A DNA stretch of 64,000 nucleotides from Actinomycetota bacterium (GCA_016871295.1 VFZD01000002.1:1-64000); one strand, 5' to 3'. Positions 8,168 through 16,440 are shown, counted from the stretch's first letter. Notes: a model not told the origin generated them from the letters alone. Numbers and translations: made by a program.

Positions 8168-8824
8168 ATGCCGTTAGTTGTCAAGACCATCGATGCCTCG
8201 GCGCTGGTTGATTCAGACCTCGACGATCTTGCCGCCATGGGTGGCGCGTTCGGCATCGGCGCGATTTCAAAGGCCAAAGAAGACTGGGTACTTTTTGCGA
8301 GCGCAAAACTCGACGGAAAACTCAACGGCTTCATGTTCTCGACGCTTGAGAGAATCGGCGGCACGCCCTGCGTGCTGCTCGGCATGTTGAGCGTCAAGCG
8401 GACGGCCAAGCGCGATCAGGTGCTCAAAGGTTTGATGAGCGAGGCGTATCACCGTGCGTTGATGGCGTTTCCCGACGAAGATGTCGTGGTCGGTTCGCGC
8501 TTTGTTCGTGTCGATGCGCTCGAGGCCTTCAAGTCGCTGACCGACATCATTCCCCGACCCGACCACCGTGCCGTGGGCGAAGAACGGGCCTGGGGCAAGC
8601 GACTGGCCCGTCGATTCGGCTGTGAGGCGCAATATGAGGACCAGTCGTTTTTGATCAAGAGCAACGGTCAAAGCGGCTTCCTTGATTTTGAGTCGCTCAA
8701 ACCGGGCAAGGCACCCGCCGAGTTGGCGGAATTGTTCAAGAATCTTTCGACGAAGAAGTCGGGCGCCCTGGTCGTGCATGGTTGGACGATGACCGAGAAC
8801 TTGTTGAAACTCGGCAAGCACTAG
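8168..8824 (+). CDS. Conserved-looking hypothetical protein, possible acetyltransferase-like fold
   Basis: I do not recognise this 218-residue protein. It is soluble, with no signal peptide or membrane segment. Residues about 40-120 alternate predicted strands and a helix in a pattern reminiscent of GNAT acetyltransferases (strand FMFSTLERI, strand CVLLGMLSVK, helix LKGLMSEAYHRALMAF, strand VVVGSRFV), but no diagnostic acetyl-CoA motif (R/Q-x-x-G-x-G/A) is present. The last third is Lys-rich. Codon usage resembles its neighbours, so recent transfer is not indicated. It lies between dnaE and a nitroreductase, 9 bases before the latter. Start choice is discussed at the preceding ribosome binding site. 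Confidence 0.75.
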   Translation: MPLVVKTIDASALVDSDLDDLAAMGGAFGIGAISKAKEDWVLFASAKLDGKLNGFMFSTLERIGGTPCVLLGMLSVKRTAKRDQVLKGLMSEAYHRALMAFPDEDVVVGSRFVRVDALEAFKSLTDIIPRPDHRAVGEERAWGKRLARRFGCEAQYEDQSFLIKSNGQSGFLDFESLKPGKAPAELAELFKNLSTKKSGALVVHGWTMTENLLKLGKH

Positions 8825-8833
8825 CAACCACCG

Positions 8834-9439
8834 ATGCAGTTCGCGGACTGCGCAAGATCGCGCAAGATGGTGCGATCGTTTCGCGACAAGCCCGTTGCGC
8901 CCGAGTTGATCGACCGCATCGTCGAGATCGCGACATGGGCACCATCGGCGGGCAAGACCCAGGGCTGGCATTTGGTGGTGTTGCGCGAGGCAAACACGAA
9001 AAAGTTTTGGGACATCACTTTGCCCGAGCCGAGGCGAAAGAACTTCAGGTGGAAGAACTTGTTGAACGCGCCGGTGATCGCCCTCGTGTTCGCCGATCCG
9101 CAGGCGTATCTCCAACGCTACGGCGAGCCCGACAAGGCGCCGACAAATCTGGGCGACGATGTTTCGGCGTGGTCGACACCATATTGGACGGTGGACGCGA
9201 GTTTTGCGACCATGCAGTTGTTGCTCGCAACCCACGACCTGGGCCTTGGCGCATTGTTTTTCGGCGTGTTCAACGGAGAAGCACAGTTGAGGCAAGAGGT
9301 GAACGCACCCGAGCAAATGCAGTTGATCGGTGCGGTGGCGATTGGTTGGCCCGATTCGGTGGTGCAAACCGAAAAGGGCGGGAGTGCCCGTCGCGCGCGG
9401 CGCAAACCCCGCGAGGTGATTCGCGAAAATAGTTTCTAA
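8834..9439 (+). CDS. Nitroreductase-family FMN oxidoreductase
   Basis: This 201-residue protein belongs to the nitroreductase/flavin reductase fold, NAD(P)H-dependent FMN enzymes acting on nitroaromatics, quinones or related electrophiles. The N-terminal segment ARSRKMVRSFRDKPV (8-22) and APSAGKTQGWHLVVL (36-50) correspond to the FMN phosphate- and ring-binding regions. The C-terminal region shows the usual GLGALFFGVF and AVAIGWPD segments. The natural substrate cannot be inferred. The stop codon overlaps the stop codon of the convergent DUF255 gene by two bases, so transcripts from the two strands must overlap. Confidence 0.85.
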   Translation: MQFADCARSRKMVRSFRDKPVAPELIDRIVEIATWAPSAGKTQGWHLVVLREANTKKFWDITLPEPRRKNFRWKNLLNAPVIALVFADPQAYLQRYGEPDKAPTNLGDDVSAWSTPYWTVDASFATMQLLLATHDLGLGALFFGVFNGEAQLRQEVNAPEQMQLIGAVAIGWPDSVVQTEKGGSARRARRKPREVIRENSF

Positions 9440-11439
9440 CGGTCTCGACCCAAGACCGTTACGAGATCTTCCGAATTGTCGACGGGCGCACTGCAGACAT
9501 AGTCGCGGCACACATAGGCCAAGCCGTCGACCCTTGAATGCCACAGCGGTGAATCGAACCGTTCGCCATGCACCAAAACTGCATCGGGAAGCCAACAATG
9601 CTTGGCCGATTCGACCAGGTCGTTGCGTTGGCCGGCAACGACGATCTCGGTCAGCCCCGAATGCCTCAGGTTGGCGGCCATCAACAAGTTGGCGAACGCA
9701 CTCGGTGCACCACCGACGATGCGCGAAAACAATCGCAGAATTTTGTCGGCCGATTCTTTGAAACGGTCGTTGCCCAAAATCGACCCCAGCCTGATCAGCG
9801 CTGTCGCCGCGGTCGAGTTGGCCGAGGGGGTCGCATTGTCGAGCAGATCCTTTTGGCGCACCACGAGTTTCTCGGCGCGGCCGGCGACCGTGAACACGCC
9901 GCCGTTTTTCGCGTCCCAATAGTCGGTCAATAGTTGCTCGGCAACTTCGGTCGCCCTTGCAAACCAAATCGATCGGCCGGTCGCTTCACCGAGTCGAGTG
10001 AACGCATCGACCAAGTGGGCGAGATCGGCGGCCAAAGCATGGTGCCGAGACTTGGGCGAACCCGACTCTTGCCAACTGCGCCTCCATTCGAACCCTTGAT
10101 CTTTGGTTTCGACCCGCAGGTTTTGGTAGAGAAACTCTCCGTTCTGTTCGGCGAACACCAGCCAATCGGGTCGGTTCAACAGCGACGAACTTTCGGCCAA
10201 CGAGACCGTCATCATTGCGTTCCACTCGGTGAGCACTTTGTCGTCCAGCAGTGGGCGAGGACGAAGGCTCCTGGCTTGCAGAAGCTTCAAGCGAATCTGG
10301 TTCAGTCGCAGGTCGCGTCGCAGGTCGCCGCGATGATTGAGCCTGGTCGGAATATTTTTCCCCTCAAAGTTGCCTGACTCGGTTATCTCGAAATAGTCGA
10401 GCGCGAGTTCGGCTTCGTCGGGCGGCAATATTTCGCGCACTTCTTGGGGCGTGAAAACATAAAAGTGTCCTTCGTGCGAATGACCGTCATCGTCCATCGA
10501 GTCGGCGTCTTCGGCGCTGAAGAACCCACCCGACGGGTGGCGCAGATCGCGCAGCACATATTCGACGATCTCTTCGCAAACCTGTTCGTAGCATCTCTCG
10601 GGGAAAATCCTCGCCGCGTGCGCGTATACGCGCAGCAACAGCGCCTGGTCGTAGAGCATCTTTTCGAAATGGGGCACGAGCCACTTTTCGTCGACGCTGT
10701 ATCTGGCAAAGCCACCGCCCAGATGGTCGTACATTCCGCCCGATGCCATCGCATCGAGTGTCGTGGTGATCACCGTCTCGAGTTTCGGGTTCGGCGCGGT
10801 CAAATATTTGCGCAACAACAGATCGATGTTCATCGTGCTGGGAAACTTCGGTGCCGCCCCGAAGCCGCCCCATCGCGGATCGAACGATTCGATCAAGCTT
10901 TCACACGCCGTGTCGATCAGGCCGCGATCGGGCAAAGACTTATCGGGCGCGATCTGCGCCGTTCTGCCGATCGATTCGATCAACGCCACCATGTTGTTTT
11001 CAAGTTCGGCGCGTCGCGTTCGCCATGCGTCGTCGACCGCTCCGATAAGTTTCAAGAACGAGGGTTTCGGAAAATATGTGCCGCCAAAAAACGGCCGTCC
11101 ATCGTGGTCCATGAACACGGTCATCGGCCAGCCACCCCGGCCAGACATCGCCTGCACGGCGTCCATATAGATGGAGTCGATATCGGGTCTCTCTTCCCGG
11201 TCGACTTTGACGTTGACGAACAAGCGGTTCATGATCGACGCCGTTTCAGCATCTTCGAAGCATTCATGGGCCATTACATGGCACCAATGGCACGCCGAGT
11301 AGCCGACCGAAAGCAGAATCGGCACATCGCGATTTTTCGCCGCGGTGAACGCCTCGGCACCCCAGCTGAACCATTCGACCGGGTTGTGCTGATGCTGCCT
11401 CAAATAAGGGCTGGTCTCGTCGGCGAGTCGGTTGGGCAT
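9436..11439 (-). CDS. Thioredoxin-domain protein of the DUF255/YyaL family
   Basis: The 667 residues match the YyaL/SPATA20 family: an N-terminal thioredoxin-like domain (about 1-160) with the redox motif CHWC at 50-53, followed by an alpha/alpha six-barrel resembling glycoside hydrolases and epimerases. The family opening (RLADETSPYLRQHQHNPVEW) is intact. No enzymatic reaction is firmly established for these proteins. The gene is the last of a reverse unit fabI - S8 protease - DUF255, starting 12 bases after the protease stop with no clear Shine-Dalgarno. Confidence 0.9.
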   Translation of the reverse strand: MPNRLADETSPYLRQHQHNPVEWFSWGAEAFTAAKNRDVPILLSVGYSACHWCHVMAHECFEDAETASIMNRLFVNVKVDREERPDIDSIYMDAVQAMSGRGGWPMTVFMDHDGRPFFGGTYFPKPSFLKLIGAVDDAWRTRRAELENNMVALIESIGRTAQIAPDKSLPDRGLIDTACESLIESFDPRWGGFGAAPKFPSTMNIDLLLRKYLTAPNPKLETVITTTLDAMASGGMYDHLGGGFARYSVDEKWLVPHFEKMLYDQALLLRVYAHAARIFPERCYEQVCEEIVEYVLRDLRHPSGGFFSAEDADSMDDDGHSHEGHFYVFTPQEVREILPPDEAELALDYFEITESGNFEGKNIPTRLNHRGDLRRDLRLNQIRLKLLQARSLRPRPLLDDKVLTEWNAMMTVSLAESSSLLNRPDWLVFAEQNGEFLYQNLRVETKDQGFEWRRSWQESGSPKSRHHALAADLAHLVDAFTRLGEATGRSIWFARATEVAEQLLTDYWDAKNGGVFTVAGRAEKLVVRQKDLLDNATPSANSTAATALIRLGSILGNDRFKESADKILRLFSRIVGGAPSAFANLLMAANLRHSGLTEIVVAGQRNDLVESAKHCWLPDAVLVHGERFDSPLWHSRVDGLAYVCRDYVCSAPVDNSEDLVTVLGRDR

Positions 11440-11451
11440 CGTGCGTCTTGA

Positions 11452-13011
11452 TCAGACCTTTTGAACCACGGTGACAACCACCGTCTGAGACAACTTCGGG
11501 TACGGCTTTTTTGCCTGTGCGAAGATGCGAAGTTTGCACACTCCGGCTTCGAAAGTCGTCAAAACATTTTTTGCGATGCGACACGAACCCGAAACAACTC
11601 TTGCCGTCGTCGCGCCCGGTGACGCGCTGACCACCAAATCTTTGACCGCGACACTTCCGCCGACCTCCATCGTCGAGGTAGAAGTCCAGATCGCAGTGAC
11701 CTTTGGCGTGGTCGCCGAGAACCTCAGTTGTGGCACTCCGTTGACCGAGATCAGGGTTCCGAAACGCAAGAACGCATTGATGTCTTTTCGGGTCGGCAAA
11801 TAAACAGGTCGCTGAGCGCGCGAAATCGCCTTGCAGTCGGTCGGTATGACCAGAGTTGCTTCGCCAGGCGAGAGACATCGATACCACTGCAGTCTTTCGC
11901 TCTCGGGAATCTGAACTGTTCCGCCCACCGATTCTTCGCCGACATGACCAAGCGATGAGACGGTCGGAAAAACTACTTCGTCCGGGAAGTATCCGAGGCT
12001 CTTGAAGATTGCGTAGGCGTCAACCAGCCCGACTCCGAAAGTTTCGTCGCGACCCGCCAGGCCAAGGTCACGTGCAGTTGCGACCATCACTTCGCGAACC
12101 TGCTGTGCCGAATAGGTGGGTCGTGCGCTGAACACGAGAGCCGCGATGCCGCTGACGAAGGCCGCCGCCATTGAGGTGCCGCTCATGTTCAAGAAAGGTT
12201 CGGTCGCACCCGCACATCGGCGGGTGGCGTTGACCGTTATATCGGTACGAATCGTCGAGCAGATGTTGATACCGGGTGCGGAGATGTCGATATGCGAGCC
12301 CCGTTGGGCGAACGAGGGCGCGTTCAGCGTTTGATCGACCGCCGTGACGGCGATCGTCAAATCGTTGCCCGCCGGGTATGTAGTGCCTGCATTTGGCCCC
12401 CCGTTGCCCGCGGACGCGACCACCAAAACCGAATTGCTCGCCGCGTATTCGAGGGCCGACTGTACTGCCGAAGTTTGATTCTTGCCGCCGAGCGAGAGGT
12501 TGATCACTCGCGCACCTTGGTCGACGGCAAACCTGATCGCTACGGCCAGATCGAGTTCTGAACCGTCGCCACGCGAATCGAGAATTCGCACCGGCAAGAT
12601 TTGCGCGTTCGGGGCGACCCCGGCGATTCCGATGTCGTTGTTCATTTGAGCCGCGATTATCCCCGCGACATGGGTGCCGTGCCCCGTCGTATCGACATCG
12701 CTCGTGTCATCGCCGACTCGACCCCTGATGATCGATCGCCCGGGCAGAAGATTGTTGTCCAAGTCGGGGTTGGGACCCGAGCCCGAGTCGACAACCGCCA
12801 CGATCACACCGAAGCCGGTGGCGATCGGCCACACGTCTTTGACATTCGTGACTTGCAGGCCCCACTGATCGTCGAGCGCGAAGTCCTTGTTTTGTTTCAC
12901 CGCCGCCGACACGGGTGAAGGCGAGGTGATGGCGATGATGCCGACGGAAACCGTCGCGAAAATCGCGATGCTCGCGACTGTTGGGCGAATGCTTCGTGCG
13001 AAATTTTTCAA
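11452..13011 (-). CDS. Secreted subtilisin-family (S8) serine protease
   Basis: The 519-residue precursor has a Sec signal peptide (residues 1-36, Ala-x-Ala-like site VSA before AVK). The S8 triad is complete: D75 (VVDSG), H111 (GHGTHVAGI) and S280 (SGTSMAAA), with oxyanion Asn at 203 (AGNGG). C251 and C266 could form a disulfide. No long propeptide separates the signal from the catalytic domain, which begins near residue 47. The last ~170 residues form a Cys-containing, strand-rich domain probably used for surface attachment or substrate binding. The start is TTG, three bases after the fabI stop; no ATG or GTG exists in the signal peptide region. Extracellular proteolysis is the likely role. 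Confidence 0.9.
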   Translation of the reverse strand: MKNFARSIRPTVASIAIFATVSVGIIAITSPSPVSAAVKQNKDFALDDQWGLQVTNVKDVWPIATGFGVIVAVVDSGSGPNPDLDNNLLPGRSIIRGRVGDDTSDVDTTGHGTHVAGIIAAQMNNDIGIAGVAPNAQILPVRILDSRGDGSELDLAVAIRFAVDQGARVINLSLGGKNQTSAVQSALEYAASNSVLVVASAGNGGPNAGTTYPAGNDLTIAVTAVDQTLNAPSFAQRGSHIDISAPGINICSTIRTDITVNATRRCAGATEPFLNMSGTSMAAAFVSGIAALVFSARPTYSAQQVREVMVATARDLGLAGRDETFGVGLVDAYAIFKSLGYFPDEVVFPTVSSLGHVGEESVGGTVQIPESERLQWYRCLSPGEATLVIPTDCKAISRAQRPVYLPTRKDINAFLRFGTLISVNGVPQLRFSATTPKVTAIWTSTSTMEVGGSVAVKDLVVSASPGATTARVVSGSCRIAKNVLTTFEAGVCKLRIFAQAKKPYPKLSQTVVVTVVQKV

Positions 13012-13014
13012 CGG

Positions 13015-13782
13015 TCAGGCACCTGTTGAATGAAAACCGCCATCGACATGAATGATCTCGCCGGTCGTCGAAGGAAACCAATCGCTCAAAAGCGCCACCG
13101 CGCTGCGCGCCACGGGCGTCGAGTCGTTGACGTTCCAGCCGAGCGGGGCGCGGGCGCCCCAAATGTCCTCGAATGCGGCGAATGACGGAATCGATTTTGC
13201 CGCCATGGTTCGTATCGGGCCGGAGGCGATCAAATTGCAGCGGATATTTCTTGGTCCGAGAGCCTTTGCCAAGTAACGGTTCGTGCTCTCGAGCGCCGAC
13301 TTGGCCACGCCCATCCAGTTGTATGCCGGCCAGGCGACGGTGTTGTCGAAGTCCAGGCCGACGATCGAACCGCCCGAGGTCATCAGGGGCACGAAGGCGT
13401 CGGCCAAAGTTTTGAGCGAATAGGCCGAGATTTGGAGCGCGGTCGAGACATCTTGCCAAGTGGCCTGCATGAAATCATCGCCCAGACAGGCCGCGGGCGC
13501 GAACCCGATCGAGTGCAGAACGCCGTCGACCGTGCCAAGTATCTGCTGCACCGACCTTCGTGCCGAAGTCGTGTGTTCATCGACGGTCACATCGAACTCG
13601 ACGACTTCGACGGGCAGCGGGAGTTTCTTCGAGGCTCGCTGCGTGATCGACAGGCCGCGGCCAGCACCAGTGAGAACTATCTTCGCACCCTCTTGTTGGG
13701 CGAGTTGGGCGACACCAAATGCCAACGACGCATCGGTCAGCACGCCGGTGATGACCAGATTCTTGCCCGCGAGAATACCCAC
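13015..13782 (-). CDS. fabI: NADH-dependent enoyl-[acyl-carrier-protein] reductase, InhA-like
   Basis: This 255-residue short-chain reductase catalyses the last step of type II fatty acid elongation. It resembles mycobacterial InhA more than enteric FabI: residues 141-165 follow the InhA pattern with GLDFDNT and PAYNWMGVAKSALES, giving catalytic Y154 and K161. The N-terminal cofactor loop is GVLTDASLAFG (13-23). The GTG start at 13782 is preceded on the minus strand by TACCGT and seven bases, indicating a leaderless mRNA. It is divergent from the F420-NADP reductase gene and heads a unit with a secreted protease, an odd partner. Confidence 0.93.
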   Translation of the reverse strand: MGILAGKNLVITGVLTDASLAFGVAQLAQQEGAKIVLTGAGRGLSITQRASKKLPLPVEVVEFDVTVDEHTTSARRSVQQILGTVDGVLHSIGFAPAACLGDDFMQATWQDVSTALQISAYSLKTLADAFVPLMTSGGSIVGLDFDNTVAWPAYNWMGVAKSALESTNRYLAKALGPRNIRCNLIASGPIRTMAAKSIPSFAAFEDIWGARAPLGWNVNDSTPVARSAVALLSDWFPSTTGEIIHVDGGFHSTGA

Positions 13783-13824
13783 GCGTTTAACGGTAGTTGG
13801 TCCGAACAGATATCGTTGCGGAGT
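13783..13824. promoter_or_regulatory. Compact divergent promoter region between fabI and npdG
   Basis: Only 42 bases separate two divergent start codons. On the minus strand TACCGT (13795-13790) sits seven bases before the fabI GTG. On the plus strand TATCGT (13811-13816) sits eight bases before the npdG ATG, with a weak CGGAG in between. The -10 boxes are 15 bases apart, so polymerase binding at the two promoters should be mutually exclusive. Confidence 0.5.
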
Positions 13825-14496
13825 ATGCGCATCGGCTTGCTTGGCGGTACCGGTCCCGCCGGAGGCGCGCTCGGTTTGCGTTTGGCGTCGGTCGGCTACG
13901 AGGTGATCTTGGGCTCGCGCGACGCGAACAGGGCCCAGTCGGTGTGCGACGAGCTAAAGAAAAAGTGGCCCGATTACAAATTGAATCTTTCTGGCGGCGC
14001 TAACCACTCGGCGGCAAAGTGCGATCTCGTCGTGATCGCGACGCCGTGGGACTCGGCGGCAACGGTGGTCAACGAACACGCACAAGATCTTGCCGGCAAG
14101 ATCGTGGTGACCATGGCCAACGCGTTGGTGCGAGTGGGCAAAGAGTTTCAGCCTCTGGTGACGCCACGCGGCAGTATCGCCGCCCATGTGCAGGCCGAGA
14201 TTCCGCTGTCGAAGGTCGTCGTCGCATTTCAGCACTTGCCGGCGACCGAACTCGGTCGTCTCGGTCACGAGGTCGACAGCGATGTCCTGATTTGTTCCGA
14301 CGACCCGACGGCGATCGCCACGGTTTGCGAGATCGTCGCGAAAATTCCCGGCTGTCGACCCCTGAATTCGGGCACCTTGTCGAACGCCATGGCGATCGAG
14401 GCGTTCACCGCGGTGTTGTTGCAGTTGAACGTGCGATACAAGACCCGTGTCGCACCCCGACTCACGGGCATTCGGTTGCCCGGTGATGCCGTTTGA
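13825..14496 (+). CDS. npdG: F420H2:NADP+ oxidoreductase (NPDG family)
   Basis: The 223-residue protein exchanges hydride between coenzyme F420 and NADP. It begins with the dinucleotide-binding motif GLLGGTGPAGGALG and contains ILGSRD for NADP phosphate recognition. The ATPWDSAATVV and FQHLPATEL segments match the archaeal/actinobacterial Fno family. It implies that the organism makes F420. ATG 13825 was chosen because the family begins directly with the Rossmann strand (MRIGLLGG) and because the longer frame lies antisense to fabI. The stop is followed two bases later by the mshC ATG. Confidence 0.9.
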   Translation: MRIGLLGGTGPAGGALGLRLASVGYEVILGSRDANRAQSVCDELKKKWPDYKLNLSGGANHSAAKCDLVVIATPWDSAATVVNEHAQDLAGKIVVTMANALVRVGKEFQPLVTPRGSIAAHVQAEIPLSKVVVAFQHLPATELGRLGHEVDSDVLICSDDPTAIATVCEIVAKIPGCRPLNSGTLSNAMAIEAFTAVLLQLNVRYKTRVAPRLTGIRLPGDAV

Positions 14497-14498
14497 CG

Positions 14499-15623
14499 AT
14501 GAGGTTGTATGACACCGCAAAAAGAAGTGTCGTAAATTTTTCACCAGGCAAACAAGTTCTGATGTACACCTGCGGCATCACGCCGTATGACGCGACCCAC
14601 ATCGGTCACGCATTCACTTTCATCTCGTACGACGTTTTACAGCGCCGCTTGATCGATGCAGGGCACCTCGTCAAATGTGTTCGCAATGTGACCGACATCG
14701 ATGATCCGTTGTTCGCCAAGGCCCGCGAACTCGGCGTTCATTATCTAGATTTGGCCGCCGGTGAAGAGGCGAGGTTCGAGGCCGACATGAAGGCTCTAAA
14801 CGCGTTGAGCGTCTACAGCACACCGCGTGCATCGTCGGCGATCGCGGATATTCGGGGGTTCATCGGCATGGTGCTCGACAGGGGTTTCGCCTATCAGGCG
14901 GGCGAGAGCGTCTACTTCGATGTCTCGAAGTTCGATTCGTTCGGCAGCGTTTCGAACTACGACCAACAGACGATGAAACGGCTCGCCGCCGAGCGCGGCG
15001 GCAAGACCGAGGATCCGCACAAAAGAAACCAGCTCGATTTCGTGTTGTGGCAACCGTCGGCCGCCGATGAACCAAGTTGGAACACGATGTGGGGATCGGG
15101 TCGACCCGGTTGGCACATCGAGTGCTCGGCGCTCGCGTTGCGCGAACTCGGAACGACGATCGACCTGCATGGCGGGGGCAGCGACCTGATCTTTCCGCAT
15201 CACGAATGCGAACGAGCGCAGTCAGAGGCGGCGACCGGCGAATTGTTCGTTCGTCATTGGATGCATGTCGCGATGGTCTTGATGAACGGCAGCAAGATGT
15301 CGAAGAGCCTCGGCAACCTTGAATTCGTCGATCGTTTGCGCAAGGCCCATGATCCGCGGGCGATTCGCCTCGCGCTGATCGCCAATCATTACCGAACCGA
15401 GTGGGAATGGAATTCATCGGCGATGCCGTCGGCAGAAAAGCGCCTCGCCTCCTGGTCGAGCGCCAAGTCGGGTGACGGGCAGGCCGGGCTTGAGGCGGTT
15501 CGCCACGCCCTCGATGACGACTTGAACACGCCCGCAGCGATCGCCACACTTGACGCAGTAGCCGTCGCCGGACAAAGTGTTGTTGCAGGTGCGAGTCTGC
15601 TCGGCGTGGAACTAGACCGGTAG
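14499..15623 (+). CDS. mshC: Cysteine:1-D-myo-inosityl 2-amino-2-deoxy-alpha-D-glucopyranoside ligase (mycothiol synthesis)
   Basis: MshC joins cysteine to GlcN-inositol in an ATP-dependent reaction, the penultimate step to mycothiol. It is a shortened relative of cysteinyl-tRNA synthetase. The family opening CGITPYDATHIGHA (25-38) contains zinc ligand C25 and the HIGH motif, the second zinc region reads FPHHECE, and KMSKS is near 266-270. The tRNA anticodon-binding part of CysS is absent, and the protein stops at 374 residues, as expected for MshC. ATG 14499 fits the family start (MRLYD); a TTG two codons upstream overlapping the npdG stop is an alternative. A decameric repeat begins at the stop codon. 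Confidence 0.92.
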   Translation: MRLYDTAKRSVVNFSPGKQVLMYTCGITPYDATHIGHAFTFISYDVLQRRLIDAGHLVKCVRNVTDIDDPLFAKARELGVHYLDLAAGEEARFEADMKALNALSVYSTPRASSAIADIRGFIGMVLDRGFAYQAGESVYFDVSKFDSFGSVSNYDQQTMKRLAAERGGKTEDPHKRNQLDFVLWQPSAADEPSWNTMWGSGRPGWHIECSALALRELGTTIDLHGGGSDLIFPHHECERAQSEAATGELFVRHWMHVAMVLMNGSKMSKSLGNLEFVDRLRKAHDPRAIRLALIANHYRTEWEWNSSAMPSAEKRLASWSSAKSGDGQAGLEAVRHALDDDLNTPAAIATLDAVAVAGQSVVAGASLLGVELDR

Positions 15624-15690
15624 ACGACAAGAGACGACGAGACTCGACGAGAGACGACGAGAGACGACGAGAGACGACGAGAGACAACAA
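15621..15690 (+). repeat. 10-bp tandem repeat (GAGACGACGA) between mshC and plsC
   Basis: Seven decamers run from the mshC stop codon to two bases before the plsC ATG: TAGACGACAA, GAGACGACGA, GACTCGACGA, three identical GAGACGACGA copies (15651-15680), and GAGACAACAA. It fills the whole intergenic gap and supplies the only purine-rich sequence upstream of plsC (GAGA at 15681-15684). Copy-number change would alter leader length in steps of one DNA helical turn. Confidence 0.95.
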
Positions 15691-15692
15691 CG

Positions 15693-16415
15693 ATGCGAGC
15701 GAAGAAAGTCAGTTTTGACCCGTCAAAGTATGTCGGGGCGACGAAGTTTCAGACGCGCTTCAGGCCTTTTTGCAGGTTCACGGCGCAACGACTGTGGCGA
15801 TTCACTCTCATCGATTTCGACAAGATTCCGACGACGGGGCCGGCGATACTTTGCGCCAACCACATTAGTTTCCTCGACTCGGTGTTCTTGCTCACCTTCT
15901 CGCCGCGAAACATGTCGGTCGTCGGCAAGAGCGAATACATGGACTCGTTCAAGACGCGTTGGCTTTTCACCAAGATCGGGATGATCCCTCTCGATCGAAC
16001 CGGCGGAGAAAACGCGACCGTGGCGATGTCCGTGGTCGAGAAAGTGCTCGAGCGTGGCGAACTCTTCGGGATCTTTCCCGAGGGAACCCGAAGCAGGAGC
16101 GGCAAGCTCTACAAAGGTCGAACCGGGGCGGCGAGATTGGCCCTGAAGTTCGGGTGCCCCGTGTTGCCCGTGGGGATCACGGGCACCGATGCGATCATGG
16201 CGCCCGACACGGTGATGCCGAAGTTCGGCAGGCGATGCAGGATCGAGATCGGCGACCCGATCGACACCCGCAAATATCTCGAGCGCGCCGACGATCCCGA
16301 GGTGTTGCGTCAGTTGACCGACGAGATCATGACGAAGATCCAGGCGCTGACCGGGCAAGAATATGTCCACGACTACGCGCCCAAGCGTTCGAGCGCAAAT
16401 CGTTCCCATATCTAA
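15693..16415 (+). CDS. plsC: 1-acyl-sn-glycerol-3-phosphate acyltransferase (PlsC family)
   Basis: The enzyme acylates lysophosphatidic acid to phosphatidic acid, the precursor of the CDP-diacylglycerol used by PgsA nearby. The 240-residue protein has the acyltransferase motif NHISFLD at 56-62 (catalytic H57, D62) and the substrate motif FPEGTRSRSG at 128-137. Hydrophobic segments around 49-70 suggest membrane association. The ATG lies two bases after the decameric repeat, with GAGA eight bases upstream as the only Shine-Dalgarno-like sequence. PlsC-like proteins also include other acyltransferases, so the exact acceptor is inferred. Confidence 0.88.
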   Translation: MRAKKVSFDPSKYVGATKFQTRFRPFCRFTAQRLWRFTLIDFDKIPTTGPAILCANHISFLDSVFLLTFSPRNMSVVGKSEYMDSFKTRWLFTKIGMIPLDRTGGENATVAMSVVEKVLERGELFGIFPEGTRSRSGKLYKGRTGAARLALKFGCPVLPVGITGTDAIMAPDTVMPKFGRRCRIEIGDPIDTRKYLERADDPEVLRQLTDEIMTKIQALTGQEYVHDYAPKRSSANRSHI

Positions 16416-16428
16416 AACCGTCGCAATC

Positions 16429-16440
16429 TAGACTGTTCGC
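16429..16440 (+). promoter_or_regulatory. -10 element and leaderless start of thrS
   Basis: TAGACT (16429-16434) is followed by exactly six bases and the thrS GTG at 16441. No Shine-Dalgarno or T-box leader is present, so thrS transcription probably starts at the first base of the start codon. Confidence 0.65.

Noticed and set aside
14499-15623. Truncated cysteinyl-tRNA synthetase
   Set aside because: The short length and the CGITPYDATHIGHA opening are normal for MshC, and neighbouring actinobacterial markers fit mycothiol synthesis.
15621-15690. CRISPR or mobile-element end
   Set aside because: The decamers have no spacers, no inverted repeats and no transposase nearby; simple slippage explains them.
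16416-16440. T-box or leader peptide ahead of thrS
   Set aside because: Only 25 bases separate plsC and thrS and they hold a -10 element; there is no room for a T-box.
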